This document shows positions 39,993-48,973 of a stretch of DNA of 64,000 bases, piece after piece. Where the stretch lies: assembly GCA_001657395.1 (NCBI GenBank), contig LYSY01000003.1, positions 434,001-498,000 on the forward strand. The letters run 5' to 3'. The position numbers were made by a program, and so were the translations under genes. The DNA is from Rhodospirillales bacterium BBD 1991-14. Lineage in GTDB: Bacteria; Pseudomonadota; Alphaproteobacteria; Kiloniellales; Kiloniellaceae. The first letter of the stretch is position 1. Every line of letters starts with the position of its first letter. The notes beneath the pieces are model-generated. The model did no database searches. It was not told the DNA's origin and saw only the letters and a program-made list of their open reading frames with translations.

Positions 39993-40571
39993 TTAGCCGG
40001 TGGAGCGCAGCCGTTGTGATTCGGCCGCCTGCAACACCAGGCCGGCCGCCCGACCCGCTTCGACCGCATAGTCCGGATTGCGGTGCACCAGCATGCGGGC
40101 CACGGCTCCATCCAGCAGCACCAGGATCATGCGTGCAAGCGAGGCCGCCTCGGCGTAGCCCGCCCTCTCCAGATCGCGCCGCAGCCAGGTCTCGAAGGAC
40201 TCCTTGTGGCTGCGGGCGACATCCAAAGCCGGATGGCCGGGGCTGTCGGCCAGTTCGACGGCAGCGCGGATGAAACCGCAGCCCCGCCAATCGGGCTCCT
40301 TCGCGGCCTCCGCCAAGGCCGCAAACATCCGCTCCATGCGCTCCGCCATCGGGCCGCGGCTGCCGGCCCAATTCTGGTAGCGCTCAAGCGTGCGCTGCTG
40401 GCGCGCATCGAGGTAGGCGGCGACGAGATCGTCCTTGGAACGGAAGTGATAGTAGAGTGTCTTCTTTGTCACGCCGGCCCGTTCGGCGACGCGCTCGACG
40501 CTGACCTCGCGGATGCTGCCCGCATAGAACAGCCCGTCGGCGGCTTCGAGAATGCGTTCGCGTGTGCCCAT
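39993..40571 (-). CDS. TetR-family transcriptional regulator
   Basis: 192 residues. N-terminal helix-turn-helix (RERILEAADGLFYAGSIREV, VERVAERAGVTKKTLYYHF, RSKDDLVAAYLDARQQ). The ligand-binding C-terminus includes WRGCGFIRAAVELADSPGHP, typical of the TetR subgroup that controls nearby transporters. Upstream of the MFS gene on the same strand. Confidence 0.92.
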   Translation of the reverse strand: MGTRERILEAADGLFYAGSIREVSVERVAERAGVTKKTLYYHFRSKDDLVAAYLDARQQRTLERYQNWAGSRGPMAERMERMFAALAEAAKEPDWRGCGFIRAAVELADSPGHPALDVARSHKESFETWLRRDLERAGYAEAASLARMILVLLDGAVARMLVHRNPDYAVEAGRAAGLVLQAAESQRLRSTG

Positions 40572-40660
40572 GCAGTCAGGGTGGGGCGGATCTCACGTTT
40601 GCGCAAGGCCGGAGACCGCACCCGCAGTGCGATCCGCCCCCTCCCCTCGGCCTCGTGGAC

Positions 40661-41923
40661 TCAGGGCGCCTCGTTCAGCGGCTCGCCTTCTTCGGGACCG
40701 GTCGCATCGCTGCCCATGCGCAGGCGGTGGCCGTCCAGGTCTTCCACGTTCATCTCACGCACGCCCCAGGGAAAGGTGGTCGGTTTCTGGCGGATCACGG
40801 CGCCGGCCTCCTTGTACTCATCGTAGAGAGCATCGACATCGCGGATGAACACCGAGATCCACATCCCGGCAGCGCCCTGGCCGTCCTGACAGAGAAAGAT
40901 CCGCACGTCGTCGCGCAGGACGCAGGCAAAGTCGGGCGGCGTACCCCAGTCCCACTCCTTCTCGAACCCCAGCTTGTCGACGTAGTAGGCGATGGCGTTG
41001 GGAACCGACTTCACGTTGAGGATCGGGATGGCGGATTCAAAGCGGTTCGGACTGCGCTCGGCCGGGTCCGCGCCGGCGTCGACAAGCAGGTCGACCACGG
41101 CCGTGTCGGTCTTAGGCGCTGCATAGCCCAGCGGCGTCACGCCGCGGCTGTCCTTGGCGCTCGGCTCCGCCCCGAGGTCGAGCAGAAGCTCGACCATCTC
41201 GGCCCGGTCCTTCTGCACGGCGAAGTGCAGCGGCGTGCAGTGGTGCTCGAAGCGGCTCATCGGCCGCTGGAGCTCCGCCGGATCGTTCTCCACAAGCGCC
41301 TCGATCAGATCCCTGCGGCCAATCGCAATCGCCGTGAAGATGCCCGGCTCCACGCCGCGGGCCATCAGGTAGTCAACGACGTCGCGGTGAACCTCGCGGA
41401 AGCCGGTCGCCCAGCCGATCACGCCCATCTCGTGCGCGTCGCCCTCGCCGCGGATATCGGCGCCGGCTTCGACGAGACGCTCCACCACAGGGAGCTGGCC
41501 GGCCATGGCCGCCCAATGCAGCGCATAGGCCCGGTCCAGCCGGTCGCGCCGATTCACGTCGGCCCCGAGGTCGAGCAGCAGTTCGACGCAGTCCAGATGC
41601 CCCTCTTCGGCGGCCAGATGGAGCAGCGGCCGGTTCCAACGGCCGCCGGTGATCCCGGTCTTGCCCGGGTTCTCCCGCAGCAGGCGGGTCAGGTCGGCCG
41701 CCCTGCCCTCGACCGCGGCTGCAATGATCTTGCCGTCCGGGCTGACGGAATCGACATGGGCTTTCAAGGCGCGCCAACTGGCGAAGCCGTAGAGCCGCGC
41801 GACCTCCAACTGGGCCTGATGCAGCCTGGCGGCAGGGTCTTTGGCGCGCAGGGCCGCAAGGTGTTGCTTGGCGGTCTTGCGCAGCCAAGCGATGTCGGGG
41901 CGTGGGGGAAGGGTTTCGGTCAT
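40661..41923 (-). CDS. Ankyrin-repeat protein fused to a glyoxalase-like domain
   Basis: 420 residues. The N-terminal ~60 residues are a helical region (LRKTAKQHLAALRAKDPAAR) seen in ankyrin proteins of this type. Residues ~65-295 hold about six ankyrin units, e.g. RPLLHLAAEEGHLDCVELLL DLGAD and TPLHFAVQKDRAEMVELLLD. Residues ~302-408 read as a glyoxalase/bleomycin-resistance (VOC) domain: IPILNVKSVPNAIAYYVDKL, GFEKEWDWG, GMWISVFIRDVDALYDEY, GVREMNVEDLDGHRLRMG. No signal peptide. Function unknown. The 307 bp upstream show nothing identifiable. Confidence 0.85.
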   Translation of the reverse strand: MTETLPPRPDIAWLRKTAKQHLAALRAKDPAARLHQAQLEVARLYGFASWRALKAHVDSVSPDGKIIAAAVEGRAADLTRLLRENPGKTGITGGRWNRPLLHLAAEEGHLDCVELLLDLGADVNRRDRLDRAYALHWAAMAGQLPVVERLVEAGADIRGEGDAHEMGVIGWATGFREVHRDVVDYLMARGVEPGIFTAIAIGRRDLIEALVENDPAELQRPMSRFEHHCTPLHFAVQKDRAEMVELLLDLGAEPSAKDSRGVTPLGYAAPKTDTAVVDLLVDAGADPAERSPNRFESAIPILNVKSVPNAIAYYVDKLGFEKEWDWGTPPDFACVLRDDVRIFLCQDGQGAAGMWISVFIRDVDALYDEYKEAGAVIRQKPTTFPWGVREMNVEDLDGHRLRMGSDATGPEEGEPLNEAP

Positions 41924-42230
41924 GGGACACCTTCTTTCTTCAGGCCCGGCGTCCGCAACTCACGGGCAGAAAGAAGATGTGAGACACATCGCGAGTGGAG
42001 GTGGGTTCAACCCTTTACGCGGACCGTCGGCCGCCTTCACGGCCAGGGCGGCATTATGAAGCGCCCGGCGGCGAAGTCAAACCGGCCAGAAAGGCAACCG
42101 CCCAGGCAGGGCCGTCGGCCACGCGGCCTTCGCTTGCCTGGACGGCTGCCGCGGCGCGTGCGAGGCTTGGCAGCGACGAACGGAAAACGACCGCTCGGGA
42201 CCAACCCGAAGCAAACGTGGGAGACGCAGG

Positions 42231-42614
42231 ATGACAGCAAGGACAACAGTACGGACGCTTGCGCTTGCGGCCGCTCTGCTGAGCGGCACAGCGGCTGCAG
42301 GGGCAGCCGAAGGACAGGTCAGAGTTCTCCACGGGGCCTCGATCACCGATGCCCCCGCCGTCACGCAGAACGAGGGCGGCACGGGCCTGACCGTCCACCG
42401 CGGCCCGGCGAAACTCCTGCCGCGCGGACCGGCTGCAGAACCGCAGCGCGCGCGGATCGGGCGCAACGCCGTGAATATCGACAGCCTTGAGCCGGCCGGC
42501 GCGTGGTTCCTCGACCGCTCCGGCAGCCGTCTGGTGGTCGTGCACTGCTATACGCAGCAGTCGGCTATGGTCGGCGGCGATCGGAAGATCCGCTGCAGTT
42601 CCCGGAAGTTCTAG
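42231..42614 (+). CDS. Small secreted hypothetical protein
   Basis: 127 residues; ATG preceded by GGGAGACGCAGG. Signal peptide (TLALAAALLSGTAAAGAA). The mature part is short, with two cysteines in its C-terminus (VVVHCYTQQ, KIRCSSRKF) that may form a disulphide. Family not recognised. Isolated plus-strand gene, convergent with a hydrolase gene. Confidence 0.6.
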   Translation: MTARTTVRTLALAAALLSGTAAAGAAEGQVRVLHGASITDAPAVTQNEGGTGLTVHRGPAKLLPRGPAAEPQRARIGRNAVNIDSLEPAGAWFLDRSGSRLVVVHCYTQQSAMVGGDRKIRCSSRKF

Positions 42615-42667
42615 AGCCTTCGCGCAACGAGCCTGCCGCCGCAGCGGCCTCAATTCAGATGACGGGC

Positions 42668-43423
42668 CTAACTCAGATGCCGGGCCAGGAACGCCAGCAA
42701 GCGCTCGTGATGGACGTTCTCTCCGTCCGAGTCGCTGATGTGGCCCTGGCCTTCGTAGTAGTGCACCTCCGGCGTCCTGCCCGCAGCCCTTAGCCGCTCT
42801 TCAAGGCGCCGGGTCATGGCGACGTCCCACACGTCGTCGCTGGTGCCATGACTGAGGAAAAGGGGGCCGCCGTAGCGTTCGATCTCGATGGGCGTTGTGG
42901 GCTTGAGGTCTTCCGAGGACCCGCGCCACGACCAGGCCCGGGCCGCTGGATCCCAGGTCTGCCATCCGGGATCGCCCTTGTCCCGCCAGCGCCGGGCATC
43001 GAAGGCCCCGCAGACAACATCCGCAGGGCTGTGCGCTGCGACTGCATCGGGAAGAGCCGCCTCGTCCTCCGCGGCCATCAGCGCGGCCAGAAGAAGGGCG
43101 TGCTCCGCGCCGCGCGATACGCCGTAGAGGCCCACCTTTCCCGAACACTGCGGAAACGCCCTCAGTGCCTTCAGTGCCGCCGCGGTCCCGTCCAGGGGGA
43201 CGTTCTCGATGGCGCCGGCGTTCCAGGCATTGCCGCCGCGCGCGTAGCCGTGCGGGTAGGCCAGGAACCCATGGGCCGCCAGCAGCGCCGCATTGCGGTG
43301 GGACCAGCCCGACCAGGCGCCTTCCGAACCGTGCAGCACCAGAACGGCCGGAAAGGGCCCCGCGCCGGGCGGCCCGTAGGTTGTGCCGAAGTCCGGAAGC
43401 AGGCGGCGCATGATCGAGAGCAT
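42668..43423 (-). CDS. Alpha/beta hydrolase, dienelactone hydrolase/BAAT-like
   Basis: 251 residues. Oxyanion region VLVLHGSEGAWSGWSHRNAA, nucleophile serine in GLYGVSRGAEHALLLA, late acid in SHGTSDDVWDV and histidine in YEGQGHISDSDG. Looks like the BAAT/acyl-thioester hydrolase C-terminal family. No signal peptide; substrate unknown. 42 bp after the ABC exporter gene on the same strand. Confidence 0.8.
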   Translation of the reverse strand: MLSIMRRLLPDFGTTYGPPGAGPFPAVLVLHGSEGAWSGWSHRNAALLAAHGFLAYPHGYARGGNAWNAGAIENVPLDGTAAALKALRAFPQCSGKVGLYGVSRGAEHALLLAALMAAEDEAALPDAVAAHSPADVVCGAFDARRWRDKGDPGWQTWDPAARAWSWRGSSEDLKPTTPIEIERYGGPLFLSHGTSDDVWDVAMTRRLEERLRAAGRTPEVHYYEGQGHISDSDGENVHHERLLAFLARHLS

Positions 43424-43465
43424 GAAAGGGACCTTGTGGGTAAAGGGGGGAACCGTCTTTGAACT

Positions 43466-45283
43466 TCAGGCCGCCGAGGTGTCCAGCGTCGCGGCCTGGC
43501 CGAACTGCAGGGCGGCCAGCCGGGCGTAGAGACCCCCGCCGGCCACAAGTTCGTCGTGGCTGCCGCTTTCGACAAGCTGGCCCTGATCGATCACCAGAAT
43601 GCGGTCCGCCTTCAGGACGGTGGCGAGGCGGTGGGCGATGACGAGGGTCGTGCGCTCGGTCATCAGGCGCTCGAGAGCCTGCTGCACCGCGCGCTCGCTT
43701 TCGGCGTCCAGCGCGCTGGTCGCCTCGTCGAGCAGCAGCAGCGGCGGGTCCTTCAGGATTGCCCTGGCGATGGCCAGACGCTGGCGCTGACCGCCGGAAA
43801 GGCGCACGCCTTTTTCTCCCAGGTAGGTATCGAAGCCCTGGGGCAGTTGTTCGAGGAACTCCAGCGCCCCGGCGGCAGCCGCGGCGGCGCGCACCTCCTC
43901 GTCGCTGGCCTCCGGGCGGCCATAGCGGATGTTCTCCCAGGCGTCGGCGGAAAACACCACCGGCTCCTGCGGGACCAGGCCGATGCGCGCGCGCAGATCG
44001 GCGGGATCGGCCTCGGGCAGGGCCACCCCGTCGACGCGGATGCTGCCGTTCTGCGGATCGTAGAAGCGCAGCAGAAGCTGGAACACCGTCGTCTTGCCGG
44101 CGCCCGAGGGCCCGACGATGGCCACCTTCTCGCCCGGCTCGATGGTGAAGCTGAGGCCCTGCAGGGCCGAGCGGTCGGGGCGCGAAGGGTAGTGGAAGAC
44201 CACGCGGTCGAAACTGACAGCGCCGCGCGCCGGGACCGGCAGCACCCGGGGTGCGGCAGGAGACGTGATTTCGGGCTCGGCGGCCAGCAGGTCCATCAGC
44301 CGCTCCGTCGCCCCGGCGGCGCGCTGCAGGTCGCCGATCACCTCGCTCACCGCACCCGCAGCCCCCGCCACGACGATGGCGTAGAAGACAAAGGCCGAAA
44401 GCTCGCCGGCGCTGATGCGCCCGCTCAGCACGTCGTGACCGCCGATCCAGAGGATCACGCTGACCGCGCCGAAGACCAGCACGATGACAACGGCGGTCAG
44501 CATGGCCCGCGCAGCGATGCGCCGGCGCGCGGTCCCGAAGGCTTCCTCCACCCGCGCCGAGAAGCGCCGCCGGTCCTCGCCCTCATGCACGAAGGCTTGC
44601 ACCGTGCGGATGGCATCCAGGGTTTCACCGGCATAAACGCCGAGATCGGCGATGCGGTCCTGGCTGTCGCGGCTGAGACGCCGCACGCGCCGGCCGTAGG
44701 TCAGGATCGGCAGCAGCACCAGGGGCACCACCAGAAACACCAGGGCGGTCAGCCGCGCCGAGGTGATGATCAGCAGCACGGAGCCGCCTGCCAGCAGCAG
44801 GGAATTGCGGATCGCCACCGATACGGAAGAGCCGACGACGGTCTGCAACAGCGTCGTGTCGGTGGTCAGCCGCGAGAGCACCTCACCGGTGCGGGTGACC
44901 TCGTAATAGGCCGGCGAGAGGGTGACGATATGGTCGAAAACACGCTTGCGGATGTCCGCCACCACCCGTTCGCCGATCCAGGAAACCAGATAGAAGCGAA
45001 CGTAGCTGGCCGCCGCCAGCAGGATGACGACGCCGAAGAGAACCAGGACCGCCTGATTCAGCAGGGCGGCATTGCCGGCCGAGAAACCCTCGTCCACCAG
45101 CCGCCGCAGGCCCATGCCCAGACCCAGCACCGTGGCCGCCGCCGTCAGCAGTGCCGCCATGGCCCCGACAAGCTGCAGCTTGTAGGGCCGCACGAACCGC
45201 CAGAGCTCGGCGAGCAGCTTCAGGCTGCCGCGGGCCGGCGCGTCGCTGCGCAGGCCGTTCGGGGCGGGGGAGGACATTCGCAT
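43466..45283 (-). CDS. ABC exporter, fused permease and ATPase (MsbA-like)
   Basis: 605 residues from an ATG with GGAAGAG at 9 nt; a second in-frame ATG is 2 codons on and a TTG 7 codons earlier. Six-helix transmembrane domain at ~30-320, then a nucleotide-binding domain: Walker A GPSGAGKTT, Q-loop LVPQEPVVF, signature RLSGGQRQRLAIARA, Walker B LLLLDEATSALD and the H-loop. Homodimeric exporter of lipids, drugs or peptides; the sequence alone does not tell which. Confidence 0.93.
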   Translation of the reverse strand: MRMSSPAPNGLRSDAPARGSLKLLAELWRFVRPYKLQLVGAMAALLTAAATVLGLGMGLRRLVDEGFSAGNAALLNQAVLVLFGVVILLAAASYVRFYLVSWIGERVVADIRKRVFDHIVTLSPAYYEVTRTGEVLSRLTTDTTLLQTVVGSSVSVAIRNSLLLAGGSVLLIITSARLTALVFLVVPLVLLPILTYGRRVRRLSRDSQDRIADLGVYAGETLDAIRTVQAFVHEGEDRRRFSARVEEAFGTARRRIAARAMLTAVVIVLVFGAVSVILWIGGHDVLSGRISAGELSAFVFYAIVVAGAAGAVSEVIGDLQRAAGATERLMDLLAAEPEITSPAAPRVLPVPARGAVSFDRVVFHYPSRPDRSALQGLSFTIEPGEKVAIVGPSGAGKTTVFQLLLRFYDPQNGSIRVDGVALPEADPADLRARIGLVPQEPVVFSADAWENIRYGRPEASDEEVRAAAAAAGALEFLEQLPQGFDTYLGEKGVRLSGGQRQRLAIARAILKDPPLLLLDEATSALDAESERAVQQALERLMTERTTLVIAHRLATVLKADRILVIDQGQLVESGSHDELVAGGGLYARLAALQFGQAATLDTSAA

Positions 45284-45598
45284 CAACCGGGCTCTTCCAT
45301 CCAACCGGGCTTCTCGTAACCGGGCATTCCAGCCGGGCCTGCCGCGCCGGGCGGCCGATCGGCAGGGACCTTTACCTGGGGCCGATCCTCCATGACGCCT
45401 AGGACAAAATCCAGCAAATATGCGGCTCCCGGCCCCGTCTGCGGCCTTTCGCCCGCCCGCCGGCCCGAAAAGGCCGGCCCTGCCCGGCCGCCGCCTCCTG
45501 ACCGCTGCAGGGTCGATGAGAATAACACTTTGAATTCACTAAGTTTATTGGCGCCCGCGGGATCGGGACAAGCGGCGGACAGTCAACCTCAGACGGGG

Positions 45599-45627
45599 TT
45601 GCGTCACGGCCCGCACTCGGGTATACA
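45599..45627 (+). promoter_or_regulatory. Sigma-70-type promoter of rpmE
   Basis: TTGCGT (45599-45604), a 17-nt spacer and TATACA (45622-45627), 28 bp before the rpmE ATG. The rest of the 372-bp gap after the divergent ABC exporter gene shows nothing else. Confidence 0.65.
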
Positions 45628-45655
45628 GCGCCGCGCTTTATCGAGGATCAAGGCC

Positions 45656-45880
45656 ATGAAAAAAGACCTGCACCCGGAGTACCACGAGATCACCGTGGTG
45701 ATGACCGACGGCACCGAGTTCAAGACCCGCTCCACCTATGGGGCCGCGGGCGACACCATGCGCCTGGATATCGACCCCAAGACCCACCCCGCCTGGACCG
45801 GCGAGCACCGCCTGGTCGACAGCGGCGGCCAGGTGGCCAAGTTCAACAAGCGCTTCGGCGGTTTCGGCCTGAAGTCGTAA
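45656..45880 (+). CDS. rpmE: 50S ribosomal protein L31
   Basis: 74 residues; ATG with GAGGATCAAGG upstream. [20 protein letters not shown] and HPAWTG are typical alphaproteobacterial L31; no cysteines, so the zinc-independent form. Own promoter and terminator flank it: a single-gene unit. Confidence 0.95.
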   Translation: MKKDLHPEYHEITVVMTDGTEFKTRSTYGAAGDTMRLDIDPKTHPAWTGEHRLVDSGGQVAKFNKRFGGFGLKS

Positions 45881-45940
45881 GGATTCCGGCGCCGCCGGTG
45901 GAGCGAGGCTCCCGGCGGTTATGCCGAAGGTCCGATAGAA

Positions 45941-45965
45941 GGGCGGCCGTTGCGCCGCCCTTTTT
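45941..45965 (+). terminator. Intrinsic terminator after rpmE
   Basis: GGGCGGC-CGTTGC-GCCGCCC followed directly by TTTTT, 60 bp past the rpmE stop. Confidence 0.9.
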
Positions 45966-46009
45966 GTCTGAACCCCTTTGTCTGGATGAGACCCTGAAAA
46001 CCGGGGCGG

Positions 46010-46432
46010 CTATCCCTGCAGGCTGGGCCGGCTCGGGCGGTCCTGCATGGCATCGAGGCGGGCCACGCGCTGATAGAGCTTGTGGGAGCGCTCGAGAAGG
46101 TCCACCAGGCGCGGCTGAAGCTGCGCTCCTTCGACCGGGGGTGCGGTCTCCTCGCAGACCTCCTTGCCGGACAGGCGGTACTCTTCCGCTGCGGCCTCCT
46201 CGCGGGTCATCTCGCCCGCATGCACCGCTTTCTGAACCAGGAGCCAGGCCATAATCTGGGTCAGCCGCGCGGTCAGCCGCATGGTCTCGCAACTCATCGC
46301 CATGCGTTCGGCCGGCGACATCTTCTTGCGCTCTTCGGGCTCGCGATGGGTCAGATAATCCCGCGCTTCGCGGGTCAGCGCCAGGGCCTCGTCGAAGGTC
46401 GAATCAAAGAAGGCGACGGTCTGGTCCTTCAA
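46010..46432 (-). CDS. rcdA: DUF1465 / RcdA-like regulator of CtrA degradation
   Basis: 140 residues from a TTG preceded by GAGGAA at 6 nt; the frame is open 49 codons further but without a ribosome site or conserved sequence. The DUF1465 core FFDSTFDEALALTREARDYL and MSCETMRLTARLTQIMAWLL VQK fits RcdA, the adaptor that helps ClpXP degrade CtrA in Caulobacter. Helical bundle, cytoplasmic. Divergent from hsp20. The name is by family; activity here is inferred. Confidence 0.8.
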   Translation of the reverse strand: MKDQTVAFFDSTFDEALALTREARDYLTHREPEERKKMSPAERMAMSCETMRLTARLTQIMAWLLVQKAVHAGEMTREEAAAEEYRLSGKEVCEETAPPVEGAQLQPRLVDLLERSHKLYQRVARLDAMQDRPSRPSLQG

Positions 46433-46614
46433 GACGGCTTCCTCAAGACGGGTTCCTGGGCAGGACGGCCTGTTGCGAGCGGCCCCTTCTAGCGGGCCCG
46501 GGGTCGCTGAACGGCGAAAACCGTCCGATGCTAACCCCTTCCGGCTTAACAATCCCTTGGAAATGAACGCCGCAGACATCAGGAATTATTTCATATCCAG
46601 CAGAGACCGCAAGT

Positions 46615-46643
46615 CTTGAATCGGAACTGCCAGCTGCCAATAT
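46615..46643 (+). promoter_or_regulatory. Candidate heat-shock (RpoH) promoter of hsp20
   Basis: CTTGAA (46615-46620), 16-nt spacer, CCAATAT (46637-46643), close to the sigma-32 pattern CTTGAA-N-CCCATNT with one mismatch. Lies 122 bp before the hsp20 ATG in the 333-bp divergent gap. Confidence 0.6.
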
Positions 46644-46765
46644 CCAAGGGGCCGCAGAGGGGTGCCTTCTAAAAGGGCCCTTCAAAACAGCGGCTTATGA
46701 CGAGGGTCCGACCATCCGGTGGGCCCGTTGACCAACCATATTGCTCATGCAAGGAGAATGTGGAC

Positions 46766-47227
46766 ATGCGCAGTCTTGATCTTTCCCCTCTTTTCCGTGC
46801 CACCGTCGGTTTCGACCGTCTCGCCTCCGCGCTCGATGCCGCCAGCCGGCTGGACGACAGCGCCTACAGCTACCCGCCCTACAACATCGAGAAGACCGGC
46901 GACGACAGCTACCGGATCGTGATGGCGGTGGCCGGCTTCGGCGAAGACGAACTGGACGTCACGGCAAAAGAGAACAGCCTGACCATCACCGGCAAGAAGG
47001 CCGCCGAGGGCGAGGAGCCCAAATACCTCCACCGCGGCATCGCCGCGCGCGCCTTTGAGCGCCGCTTCGATCTCGCCGACTACATCAAGGTGAGCGGTGC
47101 CAAGCTGGAGAACGGCCTGCTGTCGGTCGACCTGGTCCGCGAGATTCCCGAGGCCAAGAAGCCCCGTTCCATCAAGATCACAGCCGGCGCCGGCAGCGCC
47201 AAGGTGATCGAGAGCGAAGCGGCCTAA
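46766..47227 (+). CDS. Small heat-shock protein, Hsp20/IbpA family
   Basis: 153 residues; ATG with AAGGAG at 9 nt. Alpha-crystallin domain at ~38-128: YPPYNIEKTGDDSYRIVMAV, AGFGEDELDVTAKENSLTIT, GIAARAFERRFDLADYIKV and ENGLLSVDLVREIPE. N-terminus MRSLDLSPLFRATVGFDRL matches IbpA-like class A proteins. ATP-independent holdase. The heat-shock-type promoter upstream fits. Confidence 0.93.
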   Translation: MRSLDLSPLFRATVGFDRLASALDAASRLDDSAYSYPPYNIEKTGDDSYRIVMAVAGFGEDELDVTAKENSLTITGKKAAEGEEPKYLHRGIAARAFERRFDLADYIKVSGAKLENGLLSVDLVREIPEAKKPRSIKITAGAGSAKVIESEAA

Positions 47228-47263
47228 CGCGGCCCCTTTCAGTCAGCGCAATACCTGTGAAAA

Positions 47264-47294
47264 GCGGCCGGGCGGCGAAACACCGCCCGGCCGC
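47264..47294. terminator. Bidirectional-type terminator hairpin after hsp20
   Basis: 12-bp perfect stem GCGGCCGGGCGG/CCGCCCGGCCGC with a 7-nt loop, 36 bp past the hsp20 stop. Plus-strand tail ACGCGTTTTG, minus-strand tail TTTT. Confidence 0.7.
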
Positions 47295-47397
47295 ACGCGT
47301 TTTGAAACGGCAAGGCGCGTTCTTGCCGCTCCCATCGGAGCTTCCCCCGCCCCGCCACTGGCCGGGACTCCGTCCGCTCTCCTAGACTGTCGGCGTC

Positions 47398-48018
47398 ATG
47401 CTTTCCGTCGACCGCCTCTCCCGCCCCGGCCTTGAGCCGGCCAGCTTCGAGCTCGGCGGCGGAACCTGCATGGCCCTGAGCGGGCCTTCCGGCGCCGGCA
47501 AGACCCTCCTGCTCCGCGCCCTGGCGGACCTGGATCCCGCCGAGGGTGAGATCCGTCTGGAGGGCAAGGCGCGCGGGCAGATGAGCGGGCCGGAATGGCG
47601 CCGCCGCGTCGGTTATCTGCCGGCGGAGCCCGGCTGGTGGTCGGAGCGCCTGGAGGAGCATTTTCTCGACTGGCCCATCGTCGCCGCCCAGCTGGGCCGC
47701 GTGAACCTCACGCCCGCCGTCGCCGAACGGCCGGTCAGCCGGCTCTCCACCGGCGAGCGCCAGCGTCTCGCGCTGCTGCGCGCCCTGGATCGTGCGCCGC
47801 GGGTGCTGCTGCTCGATGAGCCCACCGGGCCACTCGATGAAGAGGCCACCGCCGCCGTCGAAGCGCTGATGCGCGAGAAACTGGAGAACGGCCTGGCGCT
47901 GCTCTGGGTGACCCATGACCGGCGCCAGGCGGCGCGGGTGGCGACCACCCAGTTGCGGATCGAGGCCGGGCGGCTGCGCCCCCTCACCGACGACGAAATC
48001 GCCCGGCAGGCCCGATGA
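47398..48018 (+). CDS. fetA: ABC transporter ATPase, FetA-like
   Basis: 206 residues, short ABC ATPase. Walker A GPSGAGKT, signature RLSTGERQRLALLRAL, Walker B VLLLDEPTGPLD, H-loop WVTHDRRQ. The segment GYLPAEPGWWSERLEEHF is typical of FetA/YbbL. With FetB it forms an ABC system linked in E. coli to iron export and oxidative stress resistance. 27 bp before fetB. Confidence 0.85.
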   Translation: MLSVDRLSRPGLEPASFELGGGTCMALSGPSGAGKTLLLRALADLDPAEGEIRLEGKARGQMSGPEWRRRVGYLPAEPGWWSERLEEHFLDWPIVAAQLGRVNLTPAVAERPVSRLSTGERQRLALLRALDRAPRVLLLDEPTGPLDEEATAAVEALMREKLENGLALLWVTHDRRQAARVATTQLRIEAGRLRPLTDDEIARQAR

Positions 48019-48045
48019 TGGAGACTTGGTAATGGAGATCGGGCG

Positions 48046-48843
48046 ATGAACTACATCCGTCTCGATACTCTGGACCTCGCCGTCGCGGCGCTGCTGCTGC
48101 TGGCGGTGGGCGGACTGTCGCTTGCGCTGCAGCTCCGCATCGAGCGCAGCCTCGCCATCGCCGCCCTGCGCTGCGGGCTGCAGCTCTTCCTCGTCGGCCT
48201 GGTGCTCACCAAGCTCTTCGAGCTCGCCTCGCCCTGGTGGACCGCCCTGGCGGCGCTGGCCATGATCCTCTTCGCCGGACGCGAGGTCATGGCCCGGCAG
48301 GAGCGCGGCTTTGCGCGCCTCTGGGCCTACGGCATCGGCACTTCGGCGCTGCTGATGGCCTCCACCCTGGTCACCCTCTTTGCCCTGACGACACAGGTGC
48401 AGCCGGAGCCCTGGTACGACCCGCGCTATGCCCTGCCGCTGCTGGGCATGATCCTCGGCAACACCATGACCGGGATCGCCCTCGGCCTGCAGCGCCTCAC
48501 CGAGGGCGCGCGCCAGCAGCGCGCCGCCATCGAGGCGCTGCTCTGCCTCGGTGCGACCAGCCGCGCGGCCATGCTGCCCGTCACCCGCCAGGCATTGACC
48601 ACCGCCCTGATGCCGATCATCAATTCGCTGGCCGCCACCGGCCTGGTCTCCCTGCCCGGCATGATGACCGGCCAGATCCTGGCCGGGGTGGAGCCCATGC
48701 AGGCAGTGAAGTACCAGCTTCTCATCATGTTCCTGATCGCCGGCGGCACCACCCTGGGCGCCGTCGCCGCCGTCTTCACCGGCCTCTACCGCCTCACCGA
48801 CGCCCGCGCCCGCCTGCGCCTCGACCGGCTGGCGGGGGAGTAA
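48046..48843 (+). CDS. fetB: UPF0014 permease, FetB-like
   Basis: 265 residues, about seven membrane helices. Family motifs: LPLLGMILGNTMTGIALGLQ, EALLCLGATSRAAMLPVTRQ, SLPGMMTGQILAGVEPMQAV KYQ. Pairs with the preceding ATPase; the substrate (iron in E. coli) is assigned by family only. Confidence 0.88.
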   Translation: MNYIRLDTLDLAVAALLLLAVGGLSLALQLRIERSLAIAALRCGLQLFLVGLVLTKLFELASPWWTALAALAMILFAGREVMARQERGFARLWAYGIGTSALLMASTLVTLFALTTQVQPEPWYDPRYALPLLGMILGNTMTGIALGLQRLTEGARQQRAAIEALLCLGATSRAAMLPVTRQALTTALMPIINSLAATGLVSLPGMMTGQILAGVEPMQAVKYQLLIMFLIAGGTTLGAVAAVFTGLYRLTDARARLRLDRLAGE

Positions 48844-48854
48844 CAACAAATGAT

Positions 48855-48947
48855 CGTCACCCTCGGGCTTGACCCGAGGGTCCATCCCTCAGCGGCAAAG
48901 ACTTGCAAGCGGAGACATGGATGTTCGGATCAAGTCCGAGCATGACG
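48855..48947. repeat. Paired palindromic repeat (REP/BIME-like)
   Basis: Two inverted copies of a ~31-bp palindromic unit: 48855-48885 and 48917-48947. Each unit can fold by itself (CCCTCGGG-CTTGA-CCCGAGGG), and the copies also pair with each other. This CGTCAYCCTCGGRCTTGA type of unit is a common dispersed repeat in alphaproteobacterial intergenic DNA. Sits between the fetB and thioesterase 3' ends. Confidence 0.75.
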
Positions 48948-48973
48948 GTTGTGGAAGTTCCAAGGGTCCGCGT

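Noticed and set aside
40562-42490. 642-codon plus-strand ORF opposite the ankyrin-VOC gene
   Set aside because: Antisense to a protein with clear ankyrin repeats; translation shows no domain.
43556-45319. 587-codon plus-strand ORF opposite the ABC exporter
   Set aside because: Shadow frame; the exporter on the minus strand has all ABC motifs.
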